The notes: generated by a model from the letters alone, not told the origin. DNA of 64,000 bases from Thiohalocapsa sp963695445 (GCA_963695445.1 CAVOGV010000038.1:1-64000); one strand, 5' to 3'. Shown: positions 47,401 through 55,548, counted from the first letter of the stretch. Numbers and translations are program-made.

Positions 47401-48074
47401 GCGTCTGGGGCATCGGCGGCGACGGCTGGGCCTATGACATCGGCTACGGCGGCGTCGATCACGTGCTGGCCAGCGGCCGCAACATCAACCTGCTGGTGCT
47501 GGATACCGAGGTCTACTCCAACACCGGCGGCCAAAAGTCCAAGGCGACGCCGATGGGCGCTGTGGCCAAGTTCGCCGCTGGCGGCAAACCGACCTTCAAG
47601 AAGGATCTGGCCATGATGGCCATGGCCTACGAAAACGTCTATGTGGCTCAGGTGGCATTCGGCGCCAAGGACGTACAGACCATGCGCGCCTTCCTCGAGG
47701 CGGAGTCCTACGACGGCCCGTCGCTGATCATCTGCTACTCGCCCTGCATCGCGCACGGGGTGGACCTGTCCAACAACCTGCGCCAGCAGGACATGGCGGT
47801 CAATTCAGGCCACTGGCCGCTGTTCCGCTATGATCCGCGCAAGTCCGCAGCCGGCGAGAACCCGCTGCACATGGACAGCAAGATGCCGAGCATCCCGTAT
47901 CGCGATTATCTGGCAAGTGAGACCCGCTTCAGCGTACTGAACCGCACCCATCCAGACGATGCCGAGCGCTTCCTGAAGCTCGCCCAGAAGCACGTCGAGA
48001 GCAAGTACTCGCTGTACGAGCAACTGGCGCATCTGGCCTGGCAGAAGGCGGAAAAACCAGTGACGAGTGACTAG
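44484..48074 (+). CDS. nifJ: Pyruvate:ferredoxin (flavodoxin) oxidoreductase NifJ
   Basis: 1196 residues from ATG 44484; TTG 44469 is a weaker option. All domains of the one-chain enzyme are present in order: N-terminal YPITPASNMGEWSDEW and TASQGLLLMIPNMYKIAGEL (domain I), the central gamma part, two 4Fe-4S sets (CTHCGKCPMVCPHA and CTGCGLCVEVCPIR), the proximal cluster CVGCGETPY, and the C-terminal thiamine-diphosphate domain GGDGWAYDIGYGGVDH with DTEVYSNTGGQKSKATP. It interconverts pyruvate and acetyl-CoA with ferredoxin or flavodoxin in the cytoplasm. It is followed 109 bases later by a dihydroorotate-dehydrogenase-like gene, a frequent pair. Confidence 0.96.
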   Translation: MSQQHMVTLDGNEAAAYVAHMTNEVIAIYPITPASNMGEWSDEWSSLGVKNLWGTVPDVIEMQSEAGAAGAIHGALQAGSLSTTFTASQGLLLMIPNMYKIAGELTPTVLHVSARSLAAQALSIFGDHSDVMSCRATGYVMFCSASVQEVMDFALISQAATLEARLPFLHFFDGFRTSHEVTKIDKLPVETIRAMIDEDLVTAHRQRAMNPDHPTIRGTSQNPDVYFQGRETVNPFYDAVPDIIQAQMDKFAGLTGRQYKLYEYVGAEDAERVILLMGSGIGAAQETVEHMVARGEKVGMIKVRLFRPFSPAHLRAALPVTATKLAVLDRAKEPGADGEPLYKDVVTALATAVASGDMATMPRVIGGRYGLSSKEFTPAMVKGVFDELAKDKPKNGFTIGIIDDVGQTSLEWDPSFKPDAGAGVTACVFYGLGSDGTVSANKNSIKIISEETPNFGQGYFEYDSKKAGAMTISHLRFGPEPINSTYLVGHDEASFVACHQPTFLTRFDMLAKAKTGGTFLLNSATPADKVWDDLPKSMQQGILDKQLKFYVVDAYDIAAKTGMGRRINTIMQTCFFAISGILPKDEAIARIKDAVKKTYGKKGQRLLDRNYAAIDATLEGLHQVSVPGQASSSFERPPAVPADAPEFVRNVTATLIEGRGNSLPVSLMPADGTWPTGTTRFEKRNIALELPKWEDDLCTHCGKCPMVCPHAAIRAKVFPAELAEKGPDTFQHVQIKGKDFPQGHHVTYQIAPDDCTGCGLCVEVCPIRDRKDPKRKALNMLPAEERHNIEQANWNFFLSLPEYDRTQLDAGKIKHAMMMQPLFEFSGACVGCGETPYIKLATQLFGDRMLIGNATGCSSIYGGNLPTTPYTTNPDGHGPTWNNSLFEDNAEFALGLRLAVDKQAQQARELVRILADKIGTDLADALINADQTDEAGIFEQRARVKALQDKLKTIDTPEAQSLAGVCEQLVKRSVWGIGGDGWAYDIGYGGVDHVLASGRNINLLVLDTEVYSNTGGQKSKATPMGAVAKFAAGGKPTFKKDLAMMAMAYENVYVAQVAFGAKDVQTMRAFLEAESYDGPSLIICYSPCIAHGVDLSNNLRQQDMAVNSGHWPLFRYDPRKSAAGENPLHMDSKMPSIPYRDYLASETRFSVLNRTHPDDAERFLKLAQKHVESKYSLYEQLAHLAWQKAEKPVTSD

Positions 48075-48183
48075 TGACTTGTCACTCGGCAGGGCTGGCG
48101 TCGCGCAGCCGCGCGCCTTCGCCCTGCCCCTGACCATCCACATCTCGAAACTCGTTACTCGAAACTCGCTCCTGGAGCAACTC

Positions 48184-49201
48184 ATGGATCTAACCACCAA
48201 GTATCTCGGCTTCGATCTCAAAAACCCCATCGTTCCCGTCCGCTTCGCCGTTGTCGAAGAGCATCGACCAGGCCAAGAAGCTGGAGGACGCGGGCGCCGC
48301 GGCGCTGATCATGTATTCGCTGTTCGAGGAGGCCATCACGGCCGAGACCGAAACCATGAACCGTTTCCTGCACCAGCAGGACACCGGCTTTGCCGAGGCC
48401 GACGACGGCTTCCTGCCGGACTGGCAGGACTTCAGCACCGGCCTGGAGCAATATCTCGACAACCTGCGCCAGCTCAAAGAGGCCCTCGACATCCCCGTCA
48501 TCGCCAGCCTCAACGGCGTCACCCCCGGCGGCTGGATTGCCCATGGCAAGGAATTGGAGCAGGCCGGCGCCGATGCGCTGGAACTCAATGTCTACTACGT
48601 CGCCGCCGACATCGACCAGACCGGCGCCCAGGTCGAGGAGCGCTATCTGGAGATCCTGCGCGCACTCAAGGCGCAGATCGGCATCCCGATCAACATGAAG
48701 CTGTCGCCTTCGTTCAGCTCGGTCGGCAACATGGTGAAGCGCCTGTCAGGCGCCGGCGCCGACGGCGTCGCGCTGTTCAACCGCTTCTACCAGCCGGACA
48801 TCAACATCGACGGCCTCCGCTTGCAGACGAGCCTGCATCCATCGACGTCCGCCGAGGCCCTGCTCGCAATGCGTTGGATCGCCATTCTGTACGGACGCAT
48901 CGACGGTTTGTCCCTGGGCGCCACCGGTGGCATCCATACCGCCGATGACGCCATCAAGCTGTTGCTCGCAGGTGCCGACGTGGTCCACCTGTGCAGCACG
49001 CTGCTGCGAAACGGAACCGGCCAGGTCACACAGATCCTGAACGGCCTGACCGACTGGATGGTGGATCAGGGCTTCGAGTCCCTCGAGGACGTCCGCGGCC
49101 GCGTCAGCGCACTGTCCGTGCCGAACCCCGCAGAATTCGAGCGCGCGAACTACGTCAACATCATCGACGGCTACAGCTTCGCGCCCGGCGTCATGGTCTG
49201 A
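48184..49201 (+). CDS. Dihydroorotate-dehydrogenase-like protein, one frameshift
   Basis: 338 residues from ATG 48184 once an extra base near 48239 is removed (MDLTTKYLGFDLKNPIVP then SASPLSKSIDQAKKLEDAGA). TIM-barrel FMN-protein layout: VIASLNGVTPGGWIAHGKEL, ALELNVYYVAADIDQTG, INMKLSPSFSSVGNMVK, and LSLGATGGIHTADDAIKLLL with GADVVHLCSTLLRNG. Proteins of this group are usually found beside nifJ and are not the biosynthetic PyrD; their substrate is not established. It ends before a GNRA-loop hairpin at 49247-49270. Confidence 0.85.
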
Positions 49202-49246
49202 ACTCTGCCGCCTGGTCGCCTTGGGGGCGGTTCACCCGCGCGTCGC

Positions 49247-49270
49247 CATGATCGGAGAAATCCGATCATG
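49247..49270 (+). terminator. GAAA-loop hairpin after the nifJ unit
   Basis: CATGATCGGA (49247-49256), GAAA tetraloop, TCCGATCATG (49261-49270): a perfect 10-bp stem. Only a weak T stretch (CTTT) follows. The remaining bases to 49595 show no gene. Confidence 0.6.
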
Positions 49271-49595
49271 CTTTGCCCAGAAGTCATGCAACACAATCGG
49301 TCCTGCCGCAGGGGTGAGAAATTTCGAGCACTCCGACGGAAAATTGCGTTCAGACCACCGGTCTGACGACGCGCGGCTAGCGCCGGGTAGTCGCCCAGTC
49401 ACCTCCGGCCAGCCTCGGTTGAAGCACCGACCAACAACCCCGACCTAAGCGCGGGAGTGGAGGCTCGGTGCCCGATTCTACGGCGCAAAAACCGCTACAG
49501 CCGACGGCCCAGCGCATTGGTCCGAGCGCCAGCCTGCAAAGCAGGCTAGTCTTCATGACACCAGTATATGCATCCACGCAACGAGCAGTAACGCC

Positions 49596-50696
49596 ATGAA
49601 TGAGATTCAACGTACGATGCGCTCCATTATCCAGCGCATCGCCACCGGCCCTGAGCTGTCGAAGGACATTTCGGTGGAGGAGGCGCGCCTTGGCATGCAG
49701 GCCATTCTCGACGCCCAAGTCGATCCGGTGCAGGCCGGCATCTTCATGATCGCGCTGCGCATGAAGCGCGAGACCGATGACGAGCAACGCGGCGTACTGG
49801 AAGCGGTGCGCGATGCAACACAGCATGTGGTAGCCGACGTCGACGAGGTGGTGGACATCGCCGATCCCTACGACGGCTACAACCGCTGCCTGCCGTCGTC
49901 GCCGTTTTTGCCGGTGGTGCTGGCCGAGTGCGGCGTGCCGGCGGTGAGCCACGGCCTGGATGCGGTGGGACCGAAGTTCGGCGTTACGCACCGACACGTG
50001 ATGCAAGCGGCCGGCATGGCGGTCGACCTATCCCCGGCGGAGGCTGCCGCGCGGCTGTCGGACCCGCACATTGGCTGGACCTATATCGACCAGCGCGCCT
50101 TCGTGCCCAAACTGCACGATCTGGTGCCGCTGCGCGGCACCATCGTCAAGCGCCAAGTGCTGACCACGGTGGAGGTGCTGGCACGTCCGATCCATGGCCG
50201 CAACAAGACGCATCTGGTCACCGGCTATGTGCATAAGCCCTACCCGCGCATCTATGCGCTGCTGGCGCGCCACGCGGGCTTCGATTCGGCCCTGTTGGTC
50301 CGCGGCGTCGAGGGTGGTGTCGTGCCGTCGCTGCGCCAGACTGGCGTCTGTTTCAATTACCAGCACATGGGCGAGGAACAAGCCTTCGACATCGATCCCA
50401 CCGCGATCGGTATCGAACAGAACGTTCGCGCGGTGCCGCTGCCGGACGACCTGCCCACAACCACGCGCCCGGGCGACGACATCGCCGTCGCGATAGACGT
50501 GAAAGCCACGGCCAAGGCCGCGGCACAGGCCGGCATGGCAGCGCTGGAAGGTGCCCGCGGCCCCACCTACGACAGCCTGGTATTCGCCGGCGCTCTGGTG
50601 CTCTGGCACCTGGGCCGCGAAGGCACGCTGCAGGCCGGTGCAGACCGCATCCGCGCGGCGCTCGATTCCGGCGCTGCCGTGCAGCGGCTGCGTTGA
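49596..50696 (+). CDS. Anthranilate phosphoribosyltransferase-like (TrpD2-type) protein
   Basis: 366 residues from ATG 49596. It has the glycosyl-transferase family 3 fold: an N-terminal helical part (LSKDISVEEARLGMQAILDA, FMIALRMKRETDDEQRGVLE) and a C-terminal domain with DPYDGYNRCLPSSPFLPVVL, GVPAVSHGLDAVGPKFGVTH and LLVRGVEGGVVPSLRQTG. In true TrpD the glycine-rich GTGGD motif binds PRPP; here the position reads DPYDGYN, so PRPP catalysis is doubtful and it is closer to the TrpD2/YbiB-type proteins. It is followed by a Rieske gene 13 bases later. Confidence 0.8.
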   Translation: MNEIQRTMRSIIQRIATGPELSKDISVEEARLGMQAILDAQVDPVQAGIFMIALRMKRETDDEQRGVLEAVRDATQHVVADVDEVVDIADPYDGYNRCLPSSPFLPVVLAECGVPAVSHGLDAVGPKFGVTHRHVMQAAGMAVDLSPAEAAARLSDPHIGWTYIDQRAFVPKLHDLVPLRGTIVKRQVLTTVEVLARPIHGRNKTHLVTGYVHKPYPRIYALLARHAGFDSALLVRGVEGGVVPSLRQTGVCFNYQHMGEEQAFDIDPTAIGIEQNVRAVPLPDDLPTTTRPGDDIAVAIDVKATAKAAAQAGMAALEGARGPTYDSLVFAGALVLWHLGREGTLQAGADRIRAALDSGAAVQRLR

Positions 50697-50709
50697 GGGA
50701 CGCCCTATC

Positions 50710-51054
50710 ATGGAAAAAGCGATGAAAAAGCCCTTCGTGGCGGTCGCGGCGGCGAATGACATCGCCTCCGGCAAGTTCCTCAAGGTCGAACTCGACCAGC
50801 GCGGGTTCATTGTCGCCCGCGTCGGCGACGACTATTACGCAGTCGAAGATAATTGCAGCCACGAGGACTATCCGCTCTCCTATGGCTGCCTGGACGGCAA
50901 CCGCATCAAATGCTCACTGCACGGCAGCCGTTTTAGCCTGGAGACCGGCGCCCCGGAGGACGAGCCCGCGGACGCGCCGATTAAGACCTATCGGGTGCAG
51001 GTAGCCAACGGCCAGATCTGGCTGGACCCGAGCCAACCGTCAAACGCAGGCTAA
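50710..51054 (+). CDS. Rieske-type [2Fe-2S] ferredoxin
   Basis: 114 residues from ATG 50710. The cluster motif is CSHEDYPLSYGCLDG followed by IKCSLHGSRF (Cys-X-His ... Cys-X2-His). There is no signal peptide or membrane segment, so it resembles soluble NirD/BphF-type ferredoxins. It would pass electrons to an oxygenase or reductase. Its 13-base spacing to the TrpD-like gene suggests co-transcription. Confidence 0.9.
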   Translation: MEKAMKKPFVAVAAANDIASGKFLKVELDQRGFIVARVGDDYYAVEDNCSHEDYPLSYGCLDGNRIKCSLHGSRFSLETGAPEDEPADAPIKTYRVQVANGQIWLDPSQPSNAG

Positions 51055-51055
51055 G

Positions 51056-51127
51056 CGGGCCAAGGGCCAAGGGCTGTGCACGGCACGATTGCGCCGTGTT
51101 GGCCCCAGGCCCTTTGCGCTCGGCCCT
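51056..51127. repeat. Dispersed inverted-repeat element, copy 2
   Basis: GGGCCAAGGGCCAAGGGC (from 51057) faces GGCCCTTTGCGCTCGGCCC (51108-51126). The loop contains TGTGCACGGCACGATTGCGC, like loops in the other copies. Confidence 0.5.
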
Positions 51128-51181
51128 CCGCACGGCTGCAACAACCGATCTCGTCGCGGCCTCATCGCGGCGCCAAGCCGC

Positions 51182-52186
51182 TCAAAGCTGAATCCCCTCT
51201 GCCTCGATCACCCGGGCCAGCGCCGACTCCATGGTGGACCGGGCTTGCGCCGTTGCCGCGTGTAGGAAAGCGTGTAGCGCTGCGTCGTCGGCATTGCGGT
51301 TCTCGCACTCCTGGCTGTAATTCTCGAACGCCACCAGGCTGGACACCAGCTGAACAAGGTGGTGCGGACACTCGCAACGCACCGTCGGCGAGGATGCGGC
51401 GATGCGCGTCAACGCGGCGCTGTTGTAGCGGCGCGGCGGAATCGGTCCGCCCAGACCCAGCTCCGATAATGGATCCGCCGGCAACGGCGCCTCGGCGGAT
51501 GTTGCATGCAACGCCTGGCACCATCGCCTCAGCTCGGCCACATCCACCGGCGCGCGCCTGGCCATGATCTGCTGCGCGGTCAAGCGCTCGATCACGGCGC
51601 GGCTGGCGAAGTTGTAGACGACCACGGCGCGAGGCGCGCCGGCGCGCGCAACCAGGGCCGCAATGTCGCGCAGCTGGTCCGTGTGGATCGTCGGGCATTC
51701 TACGACCACCAGGTCGGGCTCCAAGCGTGCGGCCTCGTCACGAAAACGCGAATCTTCGGTAAATAGGCCAACGAAACGCACCGCCCCGTCGTCCTCGCCG
51801 GTGCGTGCCTGTTCCAGCTGCACCAAGGCCGGCAGCGTGTCTCCCAGCACAGCCACGCGGCAGGGCCTCGTGCTCACCATCGGCGGCAGCGGCAACAGGC
51901 CCTTGACCCGATCTCGTAGCTGGTCTAGCGACAAGGACGCGACGTGGCTGATCGCATCGCCGTTATCCACCAGCCGCTTGATCAGCGTCAGCCGGCTGAC
52001 GTCCTCCGCTCGGTAAAGGCGCGTGCCTGCATCCGAGCGGAACGGCGTCACCACGGAATAGCGACGCTCCCATACGCGCAACGTATCCGGCGGAATTCCG
52101 GTCAACCGCGCAACAGCACCGATTCGATAGGTTTGCCCAGGGTCGGGCGTGGACATGTCTGTCACAGATTGCTCCCGCTTGTTCAT
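51182..52186 (-). CDS. MerR-family transcriptional regulator
   Basis: 334 residues from ATG 52186. The MerR helix-turn-helix is at residues 19-75: YRIGAVARLTGIPPDTLRVW, ERRYSVVTPFRSDAGTRLYR, then LTLIKRLVDNGDAISHVASL. The rest (VAVLGDTLPALVQL, LEPDLVVVECPTIHTDQLRD, VVYNFASRAVIERL) has a Rossmann-like pattern similar to the degenerate B12-binding domain of LitR/CarH relatives, but without a DxHxxG motif, so B12 sensing is unlikely. The start codon lies inside a perfect palindrome (52180-52196), suggesting self-repression. Confidence 0.82.
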   Translation of the reverse strand: MNKREQSVTDMSTPDPGQTYRIGAVARLTGIPPDTLRVWERRYSVVTPFRSDAGTRLYRAEDVSRLTLIKRLVDNGDAISHVASLSLDQLRDRVKGLLPLPPMVSTRPCRVAVLGDTLPALVQLEQARTGEDDGAVRFVGLFTEDSRFRDEAARLEPDLVVVECPTIHTDQLRDIAALVARAGAPRAVVVYNFASRAVIERLTAQQIMARRAPVDVAELRRWCQALHATSAEAPLPADPLSELGLGGPIPPRRYNSAALTRIAASSPTVRCECPHHLVQLVSSLVAFENYSQECENRNADDAALHAFLHAATAQARSTMESALARVIEAEGIQL

Positions 52187-52196
52187 ATTTTGAACA
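52180..52196. promoter_or_regulatory. Operator-like palindrome at the merR start
   Basis: TGTTCATATTTTGAACA: TGTTCA and TGAACA around TATTT. It overlaps the merR start codon. A half-site, TTTTGAACA, recurs at about 52533 ahead of the small gene at 52583, so the regulator may also control that side. Confidence 0.5.
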
Positions 52197-52217
52197 GATA
52201 AAAATCTGCACTTTTAT

Positions 52218-52246
52218 TTGACAAAGCCCGACAATAGGGCTAGGTT
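52218..52246 (+). promoter_or_regulatory. Sigma-70-like promoter pointing right
   Basis: TTGACA (52218-52223), 17-base spacer, TAGGTT (52241-52246). It points away from merR into the 52247-52582 stretch, where no gene is seen before the small gene at 52583. Confidence 0.4.
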
Positions 52247-52582
52247 TCGCTCAGACGCTAGACACCGCTTGGACGGGCAGCTGTCAAGCGTCGCGGAGCG
52301 TCGACCGACCGTGAGAGAGACCAAATCGTTGCAGAAAGGACATCGTTCACGGCGACAATGCAATGACCGGGAGCAGACTCGATGGGCCGGGCTTCGTGAT
52401 CGCGCAGAACAACGGCCACTGGCGATCAGCCCGATTCAAGAGCAGCGCAGGGGCGATTCAGCAGTCCGACAGCAATTTGGCCATGCGGCCTCCCAGGTAA
52501 GGCCAAGATGGTGACGGAACGCCGGCGACCAAGTTTTGAACAATGTGAAACCGGTCAGCACGTCTGACCTTGGAGCAAGCGT

Positions 52583-52894
52583 ATGTCTTCGTCAGCAGCA
52601 ACACCCGCCACCGCGAGACTGGCAGATTGGAGCATCGGCATCGGCTTCATTGCCCTGATTGGCAGCGTCGGCTCACCGATGGCATCCGACCGCCATGGAG
52701 ATGAAGGCACGAGTCGGCTCAGCCGCGCCGAACTGATCGAACGGGTGGTGCGCTATCACCCCCATCCGGATCCTGAGTTGCGCGCCCGCACCAGCCTTGC
52801 CCTGAGTGACTACGGCCCCGATCAGTTCGCCATCCGTGTCAGCGCCGAGTGCATGGATTCAACCTCATCCTCGCCGCTGAGCGTCTTCGACTAG
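52583..52894 (+). CDS. Hypothetical small protein, 103 aa
   Basis: ATG 52583 preceded by GGAGCAAG. The N-terminal 35 residues include DWSIGIGFIALIGSVGSPMA, a possible membrane or signal segment, and the rest (LSRAELIERVVRYHPHPDPE, LALSDYGPDQFAIRVSAECM) is soluble-looking with no family recognised. It is 120 bases ahead of another small gene in the same direction. Confidence 0.4.
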   Translation: MSSSAATPATARLADWSIGIGFIALIGSVGSPMASDRHGDEGTSRLSRAELIERVVRYHPHPDPELRARTSLALSDYGPDQFAIRVSAECMDSTSSSPLSVFD

Positions 52895-53014
52895 GGGCTG
52901 CGCGGGCGGCGAACACTTCAACGGGCGCAGTGATACGACACGCACCACCGCACCACGCGGGCAAATCCATCACCCCGCGGATCACATCCGCACCACCAAC
53001 CCGGAGATCAAGCC

Positions 53015-53320
53015 ATGAACAACCTACAGATCGAACGCACCTACGACCACGGCAGCATCGACATCGACCTGCCATTGCATCCGGATACCGACAATGGTGA
53101 ACACGTCGCGCTGCTGGTCCAGCGCATCCTGAAAACGATCGCGGAGGTGGCGGCCAGCGACGATGCGCCGAGTCAGACGGACGTAGTGCAAGCGCTGACG
53201 ATCGCGACGGCGCTGCGTGCCGCCTTCGCCGAAGTGTCGGCGCGTGCCGGCGGTGACGTAGCGATGGACTTGCTCGAGATCGGCATCGACGAACCCACAC
53301 AGACGCGTCTCGCCTCCTAA
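53015..53320 (+). CDS. Hypothetical small protein, 101 aa
   Basis: ATG 53015 with GGAGATCAAGCC upstream. Acidic, soluble, mostly helical: HVALLVQRILKTIAEVAASD, VVQALTIATALRAAFAEVSA, and AMDLLEIGID. No family recognised. It may be co-transcribed with the gene at 52583. Confidence 0.5.
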   Translation: MNNLQIERTYDHGSIDIDLPLHPDTDNGEHVALLVQRILKTIAEVAASDDAPSQTDVVQALTIATALRAAFAEVSARAGGDVAMDLLEIGIDEPTQTRLAS

Positions 53321-53402
53321 TGCCGACGACGTGGCCCGCTTGGGGGCATGTTTCTTTGTGGATGCGTCACGTTTTACGGCAGCGACGCGCCTGCTATTCG
53401 GA

Positions 53403-53480
53403 GGGCCGAGCGCCAAGGGCCGGGGGCCGAAAGTGCGGAATGATGCTGCACAGTAACCCTTGGACCTCGGCGCTTGGCCC
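53403..53480. repeat. Dispersed inverted-repeat element, copy 3
   Basis: GGGCCGAGCGCC (53403-53414) faces GGCGCTTGGCCC (53469-53480), 11 of 12 paired. The spacer contains GTGCGGAATGATGCTGCAC, as in the other copies. It sits just past the stop of lptF. Confidence 0.6.
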
Positions 53481-53491
53481 ATCCGGCGCAG

Positions 53492-54598
53492 TTACTGCGA
53501 CGGCTGTGGCGCGGGACGGATCAGGCGGCGAAACCAGAAACTACTTGGCACCAGCGCGGCATAGACCAGCAATACGATCACCGCTTGATACCAGAGCATG
53601 CCGAGCCAGCCCGGCGTTACGCCCAGCTCCATCCAGTTCTCAGCCAGACGCTGCAAATTGAAGAAGGCGAAGTACGCTAGAAACGCAAGCAGCAGCCGCC
53701 CGCCCCCACGCTGGCGGGGCGACAGCGTCGTCAGCGGAATCGCCAGCAGCGCCAGCGACAGAATCGCGAGGGGCGCTGAAAGTCGATGCCCCAGCTCAGC
53801 ACGATCCGCCAACGCGTCGGATGCCAGCAGCTCAACGCTGGGCACCGCCGAGCGGCGACGTCGCTCCAGGCCGGCGCCGCCATCGTCTTCCAAAAAATAG
53901 GTGTAGCGCGAAAAGTCGGCAATGCCGTAGTCGTATTGCCCCGCGTTACCGTCGAAACGTCGCCCCTGTTCCAGCACGATAAAGCGTTCACCGGAGTCCT
54001 TGCGCTCGCGGTAGTAAGCGGTCTCACCGAGCACGATACGATCCGTCTCGCCACGACGGTCCTGAACAAACACGCCGCGAAAATGCTTGTCGTCCCCGAG
54101 CTCCGTCGCATAGATCGTAATTCGCCCACCGTCCTGCTGATAAAACCGGCCGGACTGCAGGCCAGCCGCCTGCGTTGCCTGATCGTCCTTCATATCCTCG
54201 ATGCGCTGGATCTCCGTCGACGCATAGGGCTGCAGTATCAGCGCAAACCAGCCCGTCACCAGCGCCAGCGGCAGCGCAAACAGCACCAGCGAGCGATACA
54301 GCCGCAGCGGTCCCAAGCCGCTCGCATTGAACGCGATCAGTTCGCTGTCACGCGCCATCCGTCCCAACGTGACCAGCGCGGAGATGAAGAATGCCGGCGG
54401 CAGCAGACTGGCGGTATCGCGCAGAATCTGCAAGCCGAGGAAGCGCATAACCGAATCCGACCCCAGCGAGCCCAAATCCACCTGCTCCAGCGTCCGCAGG
54501 AACAGCATGCTCGTCATCACCAGCAACAGCGTCACCATGATGGCGCCGAAGACCTTGGCGATCTCGGAAATGAAATAGCGATCGACGATACTCAACAT
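53492..54598 (-). CDS. lptF: LPS export permease LptF
   Basis: 368 residues from ATG 54598. YjgP/YjgQ family: an N-terminal set of three membrane helices (YFISEIAKVFGAIMVTLLLV, LLPPAFFISALVTLGRMARD), a central periplasmic jelly-roll domain (residues 120-270) and a C-terminal set of three helices. ARDSELIAFNASGLGPLRL is the family coupling loop. LptF with LptG and the ATPase LptB extracts lipopolysaccharide from the inner membrane. LptG, usually next to LptF, is absent from the flank on either side. Confidence 0.9.
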   Translation of the reverse strand: MLSIVDRYFISEIAKVFGAIMVTLLLVMTSMLFLRTLEQVDLGSLGSDSVMRFLGLQILRDTASLLPPAFFISALVTLGRMARDSELIAFNASGLGPLRLYRSLVLFALPLALVTGWFALILQPYASTEIQRIEDMKDDQATQAAGLQSGRFYQQDGGRITIYATELGDDKHFRGVFVQDRRGETDRIVLGETAYYRERKDSGERFIVLEQGRRFDGNAGQYDYGIADFSRYTYFLEDDGGAGLERRRRSAVPSVELLASDALADRAELGHRLSAPLAILSLALLAIPLTTLSPRQRGGGRLLLAFLAYFAFFNLQRLAENWMELGVTPGWLGMLWYQAVIVLLVYAALVPSSFWFRRLIRPAPQPSQ

Positions 54599-54758
54599 GT
54601 ACGCCCGTCTGGCATGGCAAGGGCGGAAACGATACCATCCTTCGACCCCAGGCAGCCGGACTGCAGCACCCTTCGACTGGCAAAGGCCATCGTCTAGGGA
54701 GGCTTCGCCTGAGACCGACGAGTCGTGATCGGCGCTGGTTAGGGCACCACACTAATCC

Positions 54759-54911
54759 TTGTCGTTGTCGTTGTCGTTGTCGTGCTCGTTTTCGTGCTTC
54801 GAGGGGCGATCCAATGCGCGCATGAGACCGTCGATGTGAAGCGTTGAGGGGCACTGAAGTCCCGTCGGCTGGGAGAAGTTTCGATGACGGCAACGACAAC
54901 GACAACGAGCA
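54759..54911. repeat. Inverted GTT-GTC microsatellite arms
   Basis: A run of TTGTCG units at 54759-54786 ending GTGCTCG faces its complement GCAACGACAACGACAACGAGC at 54890-54910, so about 20 bases pair across a spacer of about 100. No gene lies between. Confidence 0.6.
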
Positions 54912-54949
54912 ACTTGACTCATCTGTGAAGATACGCCGCCCCCTAGCAA

Positions 54950-55329
54950 TCTAGTCGGCCCGCCGCCGCCAGGCGGCTTGGGATGTCCGCGGCCCCGCTG
55001 ATCTGCGGCAGATCCTCAAGGGCGCTAACGCGCCCTAGCCGACCGGAGGTCGGCGCTCCACGGGACCGCCGACTTCTAGTCGGCCCGCCGTCGCCAAGCG
55101 GCCTAGGATTTCCGCGGCCCCGCTGATCTGCGGCACGTCCTCAAAGGCGCTAACGCGCCCTAACCGACCGGAGGTCGGCGATCCATGGGACCGCCGACTT
55201 CTAGTCGGCCCGCCGCCGCCAGGCGGCCTAGGATTTCCGCGGCCCCGCTGATCTGCGGCACGTCCTCAAGGGCGCTAACGCGCCCTAGCCGACCGGAGGT
55301 CGGCGCTCCATGGGACCGCCGACTTCTAG
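54950..55329. repeat. Tandem array of three 125-bp hairpin-rich units
   Basis: Units begin at 54950, 55076 and 55201 and are nearly identical. Each holds several perfect stems: CCGCC/GGCGG, CCGC/GCGG around TGATCT, GGGCGC-TAAC-GCGCCC, CCGACC-GGA-GGTCGG, and GCCGACT-TCT-AGTCGGC across the unit junctions. No open frame continues through the array. A CRISPR is excluded because there are no unique spacers. Confidence 0.85.
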
Positions 55330-55393
55330 CGAGGCGATGCCTGAGACCGACGCAAGCACGGCACCATGTCGCTCGACCTGTGGGCTTCTTCAA

Positions 55394-55545
55394 GTGGCCG
55401 AGCGCGCAAGGCCGAGAATCGCTGGACAGGGCGATTGCACATCTTTGTGCCCTGGGCCCTCACCCCTCGGCCCCTCGCCCGGCAATCGCGTTGTCGCTGC
55501 GAAACTTGAGGCATCTGCAGACATTTGGCGCCCTCAAGCAGTCTA
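55394..55545. repeat. Dispersed repeat element, copy 4 with conserved tail
   Basis: GTGGCCGAGCGCGCAAGGCC (55395-55414) faces GGGCCCTCACCCCTCGGCCC; then the tail AACTTGAGGCATC to GCGCCCTCAAGCAGTC matches 43478-43520. Confidence 0.5.
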
Positions 55546-55548
55546 GGG

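Noticed and set aside
54950..55329. Possible CRISPR array
   Set aside because: The units are tandem copies of the whole 125 bp with no variable spacers, and no cas gene is present.
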